Below, piece after piece: positions 10,995 to 22,367 of a stretch of DNA of 64,000 nt; position 1 is the first letter of the stretch; every line of letters starts with the position of its first letter. A program made the position numbers and the translations under genes. The notes beneath the pieces were generated by a model. It saw nothing but the letters and a program-made list of their open reading frames with translations. It did not search any database and was not told the origin of the DNA. This DNA comes from Cryptomeria japonica (taxonomy: Eukaryota > Streptophyta > Pinopsida > Cupressales > Cupressaceae), in assembly GCF_030272615.1 (NCBI RefSeq), contig NC_081412.1:547242488-547306487 (forward strand), in the 5' to 3' direction.

Positions 10995-13900
10995 CCTTTC
11001 TCAATAAGGTATGAAAATCATTTGTGTTCTGCATTTGTTACTTGCTGCTGGACTTTTGTTTATGTTATCCCTAGATAGGTGTCTTTCTTGTTGCTAGCCG
11101 TCGTCCGATTATACAACTGTGAAGGTGAGTCTTTCCTTATTTTCTCCAGTGTTTTCCCTTGCATTTTCTCTCATACAGAAGGTTTCACTGCAATCAAATT
11201 TAGGTTTCTTGTTTTGAAGTTATGAAGTCTACCCTGCATTTGTTTGGAAACGTCTTTAGCTTGGCATCCACAAAAGCCATAGTTAGTGATACTGACTTGA
11301 AAGGAGAGAACCTTGAAGATTTGAAAGAAAGGGTGTTCAAGGGTATTGATAAGTCTTTTTGTATAGAGATTTTCAGTAGTGGACTTTTAGAAGCCGTAGC
11401 CTTTCCTCTAGCAATTCCTTGTCCAGAGTTGGTTTGGGAGTGTATTGCTAGATATGACCCAGTATCTGAAACTATTAAGAGAGATAATGGCAAAACCCTT
11501 CTTGCCATTAACCATGAGGTGATTGCTTCAGTTTTCAAGATACCGGATTACCAGTTTTCTAATTTCTCTCCTGCCCAGTCAATCAGTGAGTTCAATGCAG
11601 ACAGAGCTGGACACCGAATTAATGTGGCAAAATTCTGGTTGAAGGTCCCTCAGAGAGGTGGTTCTAGGTTACCCAAAAATCCTAACAAGAACCACATGTT
11701 GCCACATGTCCATGATGTGATGCTTCTGTTGCATCGAGTCAGAGGTTCTGCCGAAGCTTATAGCTTTGATGATTGGATTTATTACTATGAGAAATTAGTT
11801 CTGGAAGGAAAACAATATTTGGATTGGGCAGAGTTAATTGCTGATTCAATGAGAGAGCAGTTGAGTCTAGCCAAGCAGTTTCAACAAAACTTCTTCATGT
11901 CCTCATATCTCTTGTATTGTCTAGCTTGTGTTAAAGAGTTAACGGGTATACCAAAGCTGCCCACTGAGGAGGATGTTCCTGTGTATGAGTTCTATCCTAT
12001 GCTGCAAAAAGACAATGCCCTAAAAGATTTTGGAAGGATACATAATGCATTCCTGGGTGATGTGTCATGAACTAAAGGGTACAAAGGCTAAATGGATTTT
12101 AGATAATGCACAGACCTTGATTAAGAAGTTCAGTAGTTTTTACATCCAATTCCCACACTTTTGCTATATACAGGTAGGAGGCTTTGAAGAGGAACCCTTC
12201 AAGCTTCCCCACTTCTGTTCTAATTGTTTGGTTCTAGCAGAAGTATGCAGGCAACTAACCTCTATGATCAAGATGGCATAGCCTAAGGACATGTGGGAAG
12301 GTCATTTTCCAGTACAATTGGGAGTGTTGTCTTGTAATTCAATGTCTGATGCACTAAGTATAGGAGCAGACCTTAGGAATTTTAATTTCTCTCTGTATTC
12401 TGAAAGGAAAGGGTTTGATAGTAAGGTATTTTCTTGGAGCCTTGGCTTAATGCCTTATCTTCCCATGCCACAATTAGAAAATTTTTGGGAAGACTATATA
12501 GATGAACTTGAAGTTTTCAAAAGGGAAAACATGAGATTGGTGCTAGAATAGGTTATCTCTTTGCAAATAAAGTTAGACATTAAAGGGCTTGAAGAGGATT
12601 ATCTTGAATTGTTTGAACCATGATATTTAGCCCATGCAGAGATTGAAATGCTCCCAATTAATTGGGATGAGGAGGAAAATGATGACATACAATTGAGGAC
12701 CAAACAATTTCTAGAAAGAACCGTGGCATGGGTGGCTAAAAATAAAGCAATAAAGTCAGGCACCAAGTCCCTTTCTGCAAGAAATAATAAGGATCATCTA
12801 TCTTCACCAAAACATCCTTCTAACAGTGCTCCTGTTTGTGCAGGTAAGGATACCAAGTCATCTTAGCCTAGACACAGGTCTAGCCCAACTCTGGATTTTA
12901 GTACCCCTCGGCATACTCGATCACGTAGTGTCGCCCAGAGGAAGATGGACCAGGTCAAGGATATGGGAGTAAAAGGCGTCATGCTTGAGGCTCAGATTTT
13001 TGAAATTGAAGATTTGGATGGTGAAGTTGCTTGTTGTCTAGACTCCCAAACAGTGACTGTGGTAATGATGCCACCACCAAAAATGATTGAAGGAACCACT
13101 CTTTCTGCTGTGACCCCTAAATGGTTAACAACCTCAATGAAAAAGAAATGGATCTTTCTTCCTGTGACCATTCCAATTCAGGAAATGGTTGCTAAGTACT
13201 CCGAGGAGAATCCAAAGTTGAAAAGGTTCAAGACCACCGCTCACCTAAACAATGACGAAGAAACTGGAAAGTGGATGGCCAAAATTGCCTCATACAAGCC
13301 GAAAGATGAAAACAAAGAGGCTGGTCCTGATGATTTTGAGATCACAAAAGTAGAGTTCAGAAAGATGAGCAGAGATACAGATAACCATTTTTTCCAAGTA
13401 TCAGCAAAGAAAATGCTTACCCACTCAGAGAAGGATGGACGGGAGAAAAGAGAACTTCAAAGACACATAAGTGTTTTGGCTCAGTTCATCGATAGTATCG
13501 GTTGCCTTGGAGAAATTCCAATATCCCATGCCACTGAGAATTTCGACCCAACTTCTTTGGAAAACAAGAAGTTGATGAACCAAGTTCAACAGGCTAAGAG
13601 CATCGCTGAATCGGTTGAGAAGTGGATTGAACAATTAATCAAAGATGGTGAAAAGTACATTACCAACTCTCAAAAATTGTGTGATGAAGTACAGAGCCTG
13701 ATTTCTAAAATCCAAAACCAGCTTGTACCATGGGAGAAAGAAGAGCACAAATGGAAAAATGTCCTGCCTCTATTTGCCAAAATCAAAGAATATGGGACTA
13801 CCAAGTTTCTGAGAGAACATTCAATTAAGCTGGTGGCTGATGAATTTCAACTTTTTGTGCTGAAGAAAACTATCATGTGGTGAGTTCTTACCTTTCAGTC

Positions 13901-15247
13901 AATGATTACGGATGTAAGAACCTCTGTCTATGAACTCCAGGATTTGCAAAGTAGTATAGTCAAGGATAATAAAGTGGTTAATCCCGATCATGACTGGGAG
14001 TTAGGAATCTACGGGTCAAGCACACAGGAAGCAATCAAATCTTTCCAGTTGAGCATGGAGAAGATCATAGTCAAGAGTAGCTTCAGGCCAGAGGATATAA
14101 CCAAGGTGGCTAGGATCGAATCTATGGTTTTCATTGGGAATGATCAACTGCCGAAACACTCAGAGAAGATGGTGCAACATAAGTGGAATAAAGAGGTGGA
14201 AAAGGCAAAACTCAATGCAATGAAAGTCTTGAGCCAATCCATGGTTCAAGAACTCACAATTGCTCATGATACCCACGAAGACGGAGAAGACGACAATAAT
14301 GGAATATGACATAATGCATCAATTTAGGACTAGTTTCCTTTATTTTTTAAACATTTTTCATAGTTATGCAAAAACTTTGGGACATCTATCCCAAAATACT
14401 TTTGTCAGTTTTGTAACTTTTTTATCGGGGAGTGGTCGAGTTTTTAGGGAGACCTTCCCCATTTAGACTATAAATTAAGTAAAACAGATGGTAGAAGGGT
14501 TAGATTTTAGTAACTAATTTTGTGAACTTCGACTGAAGTTTTTTTTTTGTTTTAGTATTTTCTATTCTTAATCAATGGAAGAATCAGAATATTGGGATCT
14601 GTTTTGGAAAAAGATTGGCAAATGTATTTTTGTGCCTTTGTTGCATAAGGATATATATATGAAATCTGATCATATTATTTTTGGGGAGAAGAAAGATCTG
14701 TGTATTTTGAATCCGAATAGATAACATGTCTTTGCATATGTTCATCCGATCAAGTAACAGTAATTGATCATTTCATTGCAGTATTTCATTATTCCTTTGA
14801 TGTTCTTTCCTTTGAATGTGTTGTTTACTCTAGAAAAGATTCATGATTGAGGGTGGATTTATTTTCCTTGAATATGTTCATCTTTTATTAGTTTTGGTGG
14901 AAGAAGTATATTGAACTTTGTTTTAGTTGTTGTAGTTACATGCTTTGAAAATTAAGGAAATAGCTTTCATTGTTTATGAGACATGAGAAAAGTTGCAGCC
15001 TTTCATCCAAGAATGAAATAGGCGGCCTTACACGCTTTTTGGTTAAAATCTTTCATTCAGATATAAATAAAAATAAAACACATTTCATGAAAAACCTTGA
15101 TAGGGAGCTGTACCTATGCAAAAATTTAGAGGGAAGTGATTTGAACAACACTTACCCAACTGTTTAGTGAATCATTTGCTCTTAGAATAAGGTAACAGAG
15201 TTTAAGATTAATCATTTCAAAACAAAGAGCAAATCTGTTCACTAACA
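10995..15247 (+). repeat. Right LTR of the Tat/Ogre-like element (minimum extent)
   Basis: Repeat of 1-4255. Its 3' end ACTAACA at 15247 coincides with the left LTR end. The true start is upstream, somewhere in 10130-10994. It contains the better-preserved copy of the long ORF (11222-14309). Bases 14310-15247 are AT-rich and non-coding. The following bases AAACC may be one side of the target duplication; its partner is outside the window. Confidence 0.85.
11222..14309 (+). pseudogene. LTR-borne long ORF of unknown function, right copy
   Basis: Second copy of the LTR-borne frame, from ATG 11222 to the stop at 14307-14309. Open from 11222 to 12070, where a 2-base loss near 12062 shifts the frame. 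The remainder stays in one frame to 14309. Stops at about 12279, 12549, 12621, 12864 and 13881 interrupt it; the left copy has a sense codon at all of these except the shared TAG at 12549. Correcting the indels of both copies gives the same ancestral length, 3090 bases. Low-complexity Lys/Ser regions lie near codons 400-470 and long charged helices near codons 730-900. No domain is recognised. Being inside the LTR, it would be duplicated at each integration. Confidence 0.75.
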
Positions 15248-15761
15248 AAACCCTTGATCATAAACAATCAGGTCGGCCACCAGACAATAAACCGATTACA
15301 TAATTACAAAACATGTTGGTCTTAGACCAAATAAGTAATAACGACAGATAATACATCCCAGAAATACAACAATAGGTCCTATCCACACGTTACAATAATG
15401 TCGGTCCATAACCTAGATCAACCAGGATGACATGCTTCAACAATGATCTCCAAATGCCAAGTCTCAAACATGATTACGAACACCATCTGAAGTTTACCAA
15501 CACCATTTATGCAATTCATCAAAGATCTCCACCAAAAGATCTATCTTTGAAACCCTCGCCAAAACTAGAAACCAATCTTCTAAGCAAGCAGGATAGTATC
15601 CAATCACCAAAGAAAAACCAATTGATCAAGTATGAGTATAAGAATTATGAACAATCCAATTCCATCACCAGATTATATTGGAGCCTATTGGATCATGTCG
15701 GATCCAAGTTAACCAAAAACCACTCAACCTACCAGAACCAGAAGGGTGTCAGTAAAGAATC
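15248..15761 (-). repeat. Part of a Copia-type LTR split by later insertions
   Basis: Aligns colinearly with 39031-39560, inside the 5' LTR of copia-B, with many shared blocks such as GATCATAAACAATCAGG. The missing first half of this LTR should lie left of the window, because the Tat/Ogre-like element inserted here. The LTR resumes at 17466. Confidence 0.8.
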
Positions 15762-16193
15762 TGTTGGTGTAAATAGTTGTTCATCATGGATATTATTACA
15801 CCTTAAGTTTACTTAGTAAATGCATTTTATAGTAGTTTGGGTATGAGACACTTGGGTGTTTGTGCCACATTGGGATAGTGTGTGTAGGAGAATTTCCACC
15901 TTTTATGGTGTGATCTTGTTTTTACACTCCACATTCAGTGGGTGATCCACCTCATGTGGAATATTATATTGTTTCTCCTATCTACCCTTGTTTCTTATTG
16001 AACCACATGTCATGTTTATGTGCTCACATATCCATAAGCCTTGCCTATATAAGCAGGCTCATCTACATTGTATGCAATTGAACGATTAATGATCCAGTTG
16101 ATCATATTTTTCATCTTGATAGAATATAGTTTATTTCTATCATCTATTTTGTTCTCTCTTATTTGTGCTTTCCATTGCCTCTTGATCTTGGCA
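15762..16193 (+). repeat. 5' LTR of the TRIM-like element
   Basis: 432 bp, starting TGTTGGTGTAAATAG and ending GATCTTGGCA. It differs from the 3' LTR by a 4-base indel and scattered substitutions. Confidence 0.88.
16046..16053 (+). promoter_or_regulatory. TATA box in the TRIM 5' LTR
   Basis: TATATAAG followed about 30 bases later by a plausible start region. The same box is conserved at 17318-17325 in the 3' LTR. Confidence 0.55.
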
Positions 16194-16203
16194 AAATCTC
16201 ACA

Positions 16204-16243
16204 TGGTATCAGAGCAGGTCCATATCTCACATGGTATCAGAGC
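16204..16243 (+). other. Duplicated primer binding site (initiator Met tRNA type)
   Basis: TGGTATCAGAGC occurs at 16204-16215 and again at 16232-16243, each preceded by TCTCACA. The first follows the LTR by ten bases. TGGTATCAGAGC is the usual plant Copia primer site complementary to initiator tRNA-Met. Two copies 28 bp apart are unusual. Confidence 0.85.
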
Positions 16244-17029
16244 TACTATAGGTGGTACCTACGGGTACCGCAAAGTACTATGGTAACTGCAGGCCACCTG
16301 CGGTGGTCCCGATAGGGATATCAGGGCCCCTTCCCATGAGGGGGGGTTACTATAATAAAGTGCCACACCTCTTTGTATCTTGTCATTGTGGACATATTTG
16401 ATGTAATCCTCTTGTACACGTAGATTAGGAATATCTTGTGAGACTTGGTGCATGGCTCCAGTTGAGACTTAGATTGTACACATTTGTGCATGGCCCTCAT
16501 GAGACTTGGATTGTACCACTATTTCTGCTATTTCTGAGTATCTAGATGATGATTATAGTAGGTTGTCTCCATGCTTGATCCTCATTTTGTTGCAGCGAGT
16601 GATTCATCGTCATTGACTTGGTACCTAGTTTTGTCACACTTTGACATTATTGGTGCAACATTGGCTCTCTTTCTTCCTTATGGGGAGGTATTTTGGTCAT
16701 CATCATTGGAACATCTTTGCAAGAGATTCGACATTGAGGGGGGGCTTCATGGTCTCTTCTTCTCTCTTATGGAGGGGACACAGTTTTGTTCTTCTCATAC
16801 ATCATTGAGAGCATTGTGTGCTTTCATCATCTCTCTTTTGGGGGAGGGTTTTTTCCCATTGGGTTTTTCTCTCTTTCCCTGCTTTGTGAGAGATTTCATT
16901 GCATTGGTTTTCATACATTTTCATTTGTTCATGGGTACCTAACACGGCCTTTTAGCTGGAACCTATCTTGCATTGCTTAGTTGCATTGTAGACTTAAGTG
17001 CATTCCCCTAAGTTGCACTTAAGGGGGGG

Positions 17030-17465
17030 TGTTGGTGTAAATAATTATTCATCATGGATATTATTACACCTTACTTAAGTTTACTTAGTAAATGCATTTT
17101 ATAGTAGTTTGGGTATGAGACACTTGGGTGTTTGTGCCACATTGGGATAGTGTGTGTAGGAGAATTTCCACCTTTTATGGTGTGATCTTGTTTTTACACT
17201 CCACATTCAGTGGGTGATCCACCTCATGTGGAATATTATATTGTTTCTCCTACCTACCCTTGTTTCTTATTGAACCACATGTCATGTTTATGTGCTCACA
17301 TATCCATAAGCCTTGCCTATATAAGTAGGCTCATCTACATTGTATGTAATTGAATGATTAATGATCCAGTTGATCATATTTTTCATCTTGATAGAATATA
17401 GTTTATTTCTATCATCTATTTTGTTCTCTCTTATTTGTGCTTTCCATTGCCTCTTGATCTTGGCA
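17030..17465 (+). repeat. 3' LTR of the TRIM-like element
   Basis: 436 bp, TG...CA, nearly identical to 15762-16193 and preceded by a G-run polypurine tract. Confidence 0.88.
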
Positions 17466-17672
17466 ATGGATAGTGTTGACATCAATGACAAAACATCAAT
17501 GCAACACATAATCAATTCCACCAAATGGCCAACAATCTCCCCCTTTGGCATTGATGGCAACACTAGATGTGAAAAACATCTAAGTACCAAAAAAATGTCA
17601 AATAAGTCTCCCCCTGTGGAAGACAACCAACAATCTCCTGCATACACTAATACATTTGGTCTAGATTTCTGA
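17466..17672 (-). mobile_element. End of the split Copia LTR plus adjoining 3' untranslated region
   Basis: Bases 17466-17534 continue the copia-B-type LTR and match 39575-39642, ending GGCCAACA. Next comes the complement of a polypurine tract (ATCTCCCCCTTTGGC, 17535-17549). Then follows the Copia 3' leader typical of this family, also seen near 48459, with alternating CTCCCCCT and ATTGATG motifs. The element is on the minus strand and no pol is left. Confidence 0.7.
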
Positions 17673-18340
17673 CAGAGAAGGTATATTGTGACCAAATTTG
17701 TTTTTGTTCTTTTAAATGCCCGAATTCGTCAGAATTCCAACTATAATTTGACATTTGGTTTTGACAGAGAAGGAATTGGCATTGAAATTTGTGTTTTTTT
17801 AGAAAAAGTGCCCGCGTTCATCGAAATTCCGATGACTGTAGGCATTACTTAAAAAAAAAGACCAAGTCATTTGATAAACATTATTCCTGCCTCTTCATCC
17901 CGTCGACCTTTTCCATCACAAAAATATTGGGGCATTACTGCAAGGAGGGAAACATTTTTGGATTGGGGTGCCGCCAAGATCTGGTTGAAAAAAAAAGATA
18001 GGGCAAAATCAACCAATTCATTATCATACATATTGTGTTGAAAAATATTATTTTCTTTTCAAATATCTAGATTCAAAGTTTATTATACATTTATCGGATT
18101 AATTTCCAATAGCAGAGATGGTGATAGGTTTCTGTAATATGATATGATTGATTTAAAGGAAGAATTTCTTACAATACCTAAACCCTTGAACAATCCTACA
18201 ATCATGTATTAATTAAATCACTGTATTTTTTTCACATAGATAAGTACTAACCAAAGGGGGTTAGTTCCCTTATGACAAAAATAAACCCAACCAGACATAG
18301 GTCCATACATCCAATCCTATAGTTATACCTATAAGGGAAC
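17673..18340. other. No feature recognised
   Basis: AT-rich sequence with two GTCAGAATTCC/ATCGAAATTCC-like stretches near 17730 and 17825. No coding signal or repeat boundary was identified. Confidence 0.4.
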
Positions 18341-18862
18341 TTACAGAGCCTGGAGGATGATGGTTAGGTGCACTCCAATTTCCATTACTTTGCCCACAGC
18401 GGCCCTCGTGAGCCAATAGACATCTCTATCCAATAGCCTTTGGAAGGGGGAAAAATTCCTATTGATGAATCCAATCTGGTAGACTTCCCAGGCATCTTCT
18501 ATTAGGGATTTCAACATTTCCTTCTCTGCCTTGGCATGATCTCTTTCCTCATCTTCAAGGTCCTGGTCATCTTCTGAATCTAAGGAAACATAGTTATCCG
18601 AGTTGAAGTAACTACCCAACTGGCTAACCCACATGTCTGCATCCAGATTCAAAATCTCATTAGCAATGGCCTGCCCATCCATCATGTGGATAAAACCATC
18701 TCTCCTCTGGATGCATAATTCCTTCAACCCTAGGATATCTATCATTGGGAAAATCATTGCCTCATAAATGAAACCGTCACACAAGTGTCTACCTCCGCCA
18801 AGGATGGATGCTACCAATCTCCAAACTGCATCGAGGATACTCAATCCAAAATGATGAACCAT
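18341..18862 (-). CDS. Unknown 173-codon ORF, possibly element-derived
   Basis: An uninterrupted 173-codon frame, longer than most chance frames in this AT-rich DNA. The product has a central acidic stretch (SLDSEDDQDLEDEERDHA, about codons 95-112). Hydrophobic and aromatic residues are spread elsewhere. No signal peptide, transmembrane segment or catalytic motif is clear. I do not recognise a family. The neighbourhood is transposon debris, so a retroelement gag fragment or captured exon is likelier than a host gene. Confidence 0.35.
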   Translation of the reverse strand: MVHHFGLSILDAVWRLVASILGGGRHLCDGFIYEAMIFPMIDILGLKELCIQRRDGFIHMMDGQAIANEILNLDADMWVSQLGSYFNSDNYVSLDSEDDQDLEDEERDHAKAEKEMLKSLIEDAWEVYQIGFINRNFSPFQRLLDRDVYWLTRAAVGKVMEIGVHLTIILQAL

Positions 18863-19555
18863 CTATGCACCTCAAGACTCAAATACTTTCTCCCTTCATC
18901 ATGATAACCCTTATACAATGATCAACTTGTGAAGCCCTGAGTAACGTATGAAATCAATAAGACCCATTTGCATCATCCAGTCTGCTTACTATCCTTGATA
19001 TCTCTGTAAAAGTAAATGTGTATGAGGTTAAGGTTTAGGATATGATGTAGGAAAGTGAAGGAGGTTAAGATAGGGGATATGAAAGGTAGATGGAAGGTAA
19101 TAATAGTGGGAAGCGAGGTAAAGGTTATGAGGTGTGGGTTAGAAAATAGGGTGTAGGAAATGGAAGGAAGGGGCATCCATGTCGTAGTGCTACAAGAGGA
19201 GCACATTCACATGAGGGACAAGAAGAGTCATATCACTTTGAGATATTTCACCAAGATGAGTAGCCCAAGTATGGACCTCAAATCTTACAAGCCTTATAGA
19301 ATTTGATAGGCATGATACATGATAGGTTTTCACCCACAACAGAGATACCTCATGAGGATCCACTTGTAGTAGAGGAGCATATACTTGCATCTTGGGTGCT
19401 TATTAGAAGTTCACTTTGAATTTAGGAAATACACATAGAGGAGATAAAATATTGATCAATACACATTACCTAGCCTCATCATGCATACATACAAGAGGTA
19501 AAGACTATAGAAAGCACATATCATGAGCCAAAGGATCATATTCGAGAGCTGCTTC
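18863..19555. other. No gene recognised
   Basis: Purine-rich stretch around 19015-19160 (repeated GGTTAAGG/GGTTATGAGG-type runs), then non-coding sequence. Possibly the leader of the degraded gag that follows. Confidence 0.35.
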
Positions 19556-19559
19556 ATCT

Positions 19560-20230
19560 CCAATCTGCTACATTTTTAAGATCCACAAATGGGGTTGAGG
19601 CTAAGTCTTGGTTACTTATCTTGGACTTATGTTTTTGGTTGCATCTATATGTGAGAAACCTAAAGGCATAATTTGCAATGCAATTTTTGAGAGGACTTGC
19701 TTCCACCTTGTGTTACTGGGAGGATAAAATGCACCAACTCACATTGGAAACCCTCTCATGGGATACCACTTTGGAGTGCTTCAAAGTGTGTTCTATTTCA
19801 AAATATTTTTGACAGAGATGCATAGATAAGTTTCACAATTTACATAATGAGGTTTCGTAGTGGCTCAACATGAGAGAGTTTTTGGATTTCTTGTAGTTTG
19901 TAGATTACATTCAAGACAAGTTACTTGTCAATTATTTCATTAGGAGTGGAAAGCCCAAAATTTGTACATGGGAGGACATAAGAGGCATGAGAGAAGTTTG
20001 TAACCTTGATCAAGGGACTAAAGAGTCCATATGCCTCCCCATCCTTCAAAGGATAATTTATACTTACTATAGGATTTCAAAGAAAAACCCAATAGTATCA
20101 ATATTAGGGACAAAGGTCTAGAGCATAGTAGGGGCCATAGGGTAGTCACGTGTGACCATCATCAACACAAGGATATTTTAGGTATGAGAGACTATAGGTC
20201 TATCAAGCTAGGCCTTCTATGACTCAACAA
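19560..20230 (+). pseudogene. Degraded Ty3/gypsy gag fragment
   Basis: Conceptual translation shows a Retrotrans_gag-like core with many stops. The recognisable pieces are AKSWLLILDLCFW, AMQFLRGLASTLCYWEDK, WDTTLECFKVCSISKYF and DKFHNLHNEVS. These match the W/Y and FxxAxxWW-type pattern of plant Ty3 gag. No protease or RT follows. It is an old, truncated copy. Confidence 0.55.
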
Positions 20231-21430
20231 CCTTTTACGGGAGAATCTAGTGTTTCTAGTAGTTAGGATCTTCTAATTATGATGGGGCCTAGCCAACATA
20301 GGGTTATATGAGAGGCACGTGTTATGTATCTGTTAGTATCAGACAAAGAGTGCCCACAAGGTTTTAGAGTAGGTGGACACCATCCTAGAATGTCAAAGTA
20401 GATAGTTGATATGTGGGCCTTTACCCTCCCAACCACTCAACATATACCACCATGGGTCTTTACCCTCCCAACCACCCAAAGGTCAAAGGAAGATTCACTG
20501 TTGCAACACTCACTTTTTGTGACAGTCTCAAGCACTTAGGACAGTCACTCCTTTCATGGCCATTCTTCTTCACAACACTCTCTAAAATTAATTATGATGA
20601 TAGTGTAAAGACCCACATATCAACTATAAAAAATGAGAGAAGAAACAATCATGTTCTTTTGGTACTTTGTGATTTCTAAACCATGTTTCAATCTTTCTTA
20701 TCTTATGTGAAAGAATATTAGCATGATGCCTTTAAGTACACAACCTTAGATACACAATTCAAAATTTATGACATCATACCAATGGATAACAATTAGATCT
20801 AGGAATCATCAACCTTGAAAAAAAATATGAATTTAAACAACTAAAATTTGGACCATGTCCATTATCTAGCCTAAGGATAAAATCATATATGTGATTCTTA
20901 TATGATAAAAAAACTAGCACATACAAATTTTTAAATCTTGCAAGATCAAACTACAAAAGGTCAAAAGGTAGTAATCTTATGTCTAAGACTTTTTTTGTGG
21001 AAGTTAGGGTGGTTGTCACCTATGTTGCATTTACTCAATGAAATTTGTAGCAATTTGTTGAATCTTTACACCTCAAATTAATCATTGATAGTGTTGAGTT
21101 TGTTGATGATAAGTGATGAATTCAGGGTAGAAATAAATACTAGCTCCCTCATCTTGTGTCTATGTCTATTTGGCTTGTCGTACACTAGGTTATCCTAAAG
21201 CAAGACACATGTCAAAGTTCATATAAGAGTGTATGTGAGTGTAGTGTGTTTGCTATGTAGAATATTTTTTTTTAAAAGATTGATTACCAAACTAAAATCA
21301 GAGTACAAAGTAAGGTTACAATAATAGTGACAAAGTTGATTACTCCATCAAATCCCCAACCAGGCTAAATTGCCTTAAAATTAGAAGAAGAAAAAAGAAT
21401 CAGTTTATACCATTTAGAGCCTTGAGCCAA
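20231..21430. other. No gene recognised
   Basis: A short duplicated motif TTTACCCTCCCAACCAC occurs at about 20420 and 20459. The rest is AT-rich non-coding sequence without clear repeat ends. Confidence 0.35.
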
Positions 21431-22367
21431 CATCAAATTACATCAATATTATATCATCTATTGACAACATATTCAAAAAGATAGATTGTAATAGCTTATT
21501 AAGATTCATTGTCACTATCATTATGTGGACTCTCCTCTTTCTCTTCATTCTCCCCATCTTCATTATTAGCTTCTTTGTCTTTTCCTTTGTCATTATTCTT
21601 AGGTTCAATTCTACTAATTTGGAAATTATCAAATTCTCTTCCAAGGGGCACAAAGATCCTCTCTCAACAAGAGAAATCAAAGTTTTGGTGAGCCATTTGT
21701 AGGTGTCTTATAGCTTCACCCCTCTTTAATTGATATTGGTGTTCTTTTTGGTATTTATTGTAAAAATCTATATACTCTTCCTATAATTTCTTCCCTATCT
21801 TTCTTAGATCTTGGGGTCAATGGGCAACATCCTAAATGTCTTCTTTATATATTGAAGAGGTACCTTCCTCCAATATCTTCATGAATCTTCTTGTTGGCAT
21901 CTTCAATGTAAATGATACCTATTCAATAATAATTAGCATTTTGACTCTAAGATTACACTCAATAAGAACCCTCCCTTTACCTTGGAACACATTCTCATTC
22001 ATTCTCTTCCAAAGAAACCATATAATTTCAATAGATAATAAAATCCAAAAATAGTTAGACTTTATACTCAGATTGCAGACATACCTGACAATAATTTCAA
22101 ACCATGAGAAATTATCAACAATATTCCCATCTTAAATGTTATAAAGATTGACAATCATGAATTTTCTCCTGATTAATATCTGCCATGGTTCATTCCCTTC
22201 TAAAGCCTTGACAATCCATTTGATTTCTAAGGAAATACCTTGTTTCATGAGGTCTTTGATCCCCAATCTACCTACGTCCTTACTCAAGCAGCACCATTTC
22301 CATTTAACAACATGCATCCTTTTCTTACCTCTTCCATCTAACCACAAAATTGCACCAATGATAATGT
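21430..22367 (-). pseudogene. LINE (non-LTR retrotransposon) fragment, RT C-terminal part
   Basis: Minus-strand translation of 22132-22380 gives VKWKWCCLSKDVGRLGIKD and LMKQGISLEIKWIVKALEG, then EPWQILIRRK. This WxxxCxPKxxGGLGxxD pattern is typical of the region after RT in plant L1-like LINEs. Bases 21430-22130 give further degraded pieces in the same orientation. The 5' part, including the RT active site, is missing, cut at the edge of the inverted-repeat unit at 22368. Confidence 0.65.

Larger units (their letters stand above)
1..15247 (+). mobile_element. Tat/Ogre-like Ty3/gypsy LTR retrotransposon, left end beyond window
   Basis: A Ty3/gypsy element in the order LTR, primer site, gag, protease, RNase H, reverse transcriptase, RNase H, integrase, LTR. 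The sequence from base 1 to 4255 recurs as a direct repeat at 10995-15247. The left copy ends in CA six bases before a primer site, and the right copy ends at the same motif. The very long LTRs, the Arg-tRNA-type primer site and a second RNase H point to the Tat clade (Ogre/Retand relatives). The 5' LTR start lies outside the window, so total length and the left target duplication cannot be read. The right flank continues inside another element's LTR, so this copy inserted into a Copia LTR. Many stops and several frameshifts make it non-autonomous. Clade placement is by motif and architecture only. Confidence 0.88.
15762..17465 (+). mobile_element. Non-autonomous TRIM/LARD-like LTR element
   Basis: Two direct repeats (15762-16193 and 17030-17465, both TG...CA, about 432-436 bp and nearly identical) flank an 836-bp internal region. 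The region has Copia-type primer sites directly after the first LTR and a G-run polypurine tract (TTAAGGGGGGG, about 17019-17029) directly before the second. No gag or pol motif is present, so it must rely on another element's proteins. A clear target duplication is not visible (GAATC versus ATGGA), perhaps because of a small flank deletion. The element interrupts a Copia LTR. Confidence 0.88.

Noticed and set aside
16571-16942. 123-codon ORF in the TRIM internal region
   Set aside because: Phe/Leu-rich chance frame in T-rich non-coding sequence; no domain and no conservation argument available.
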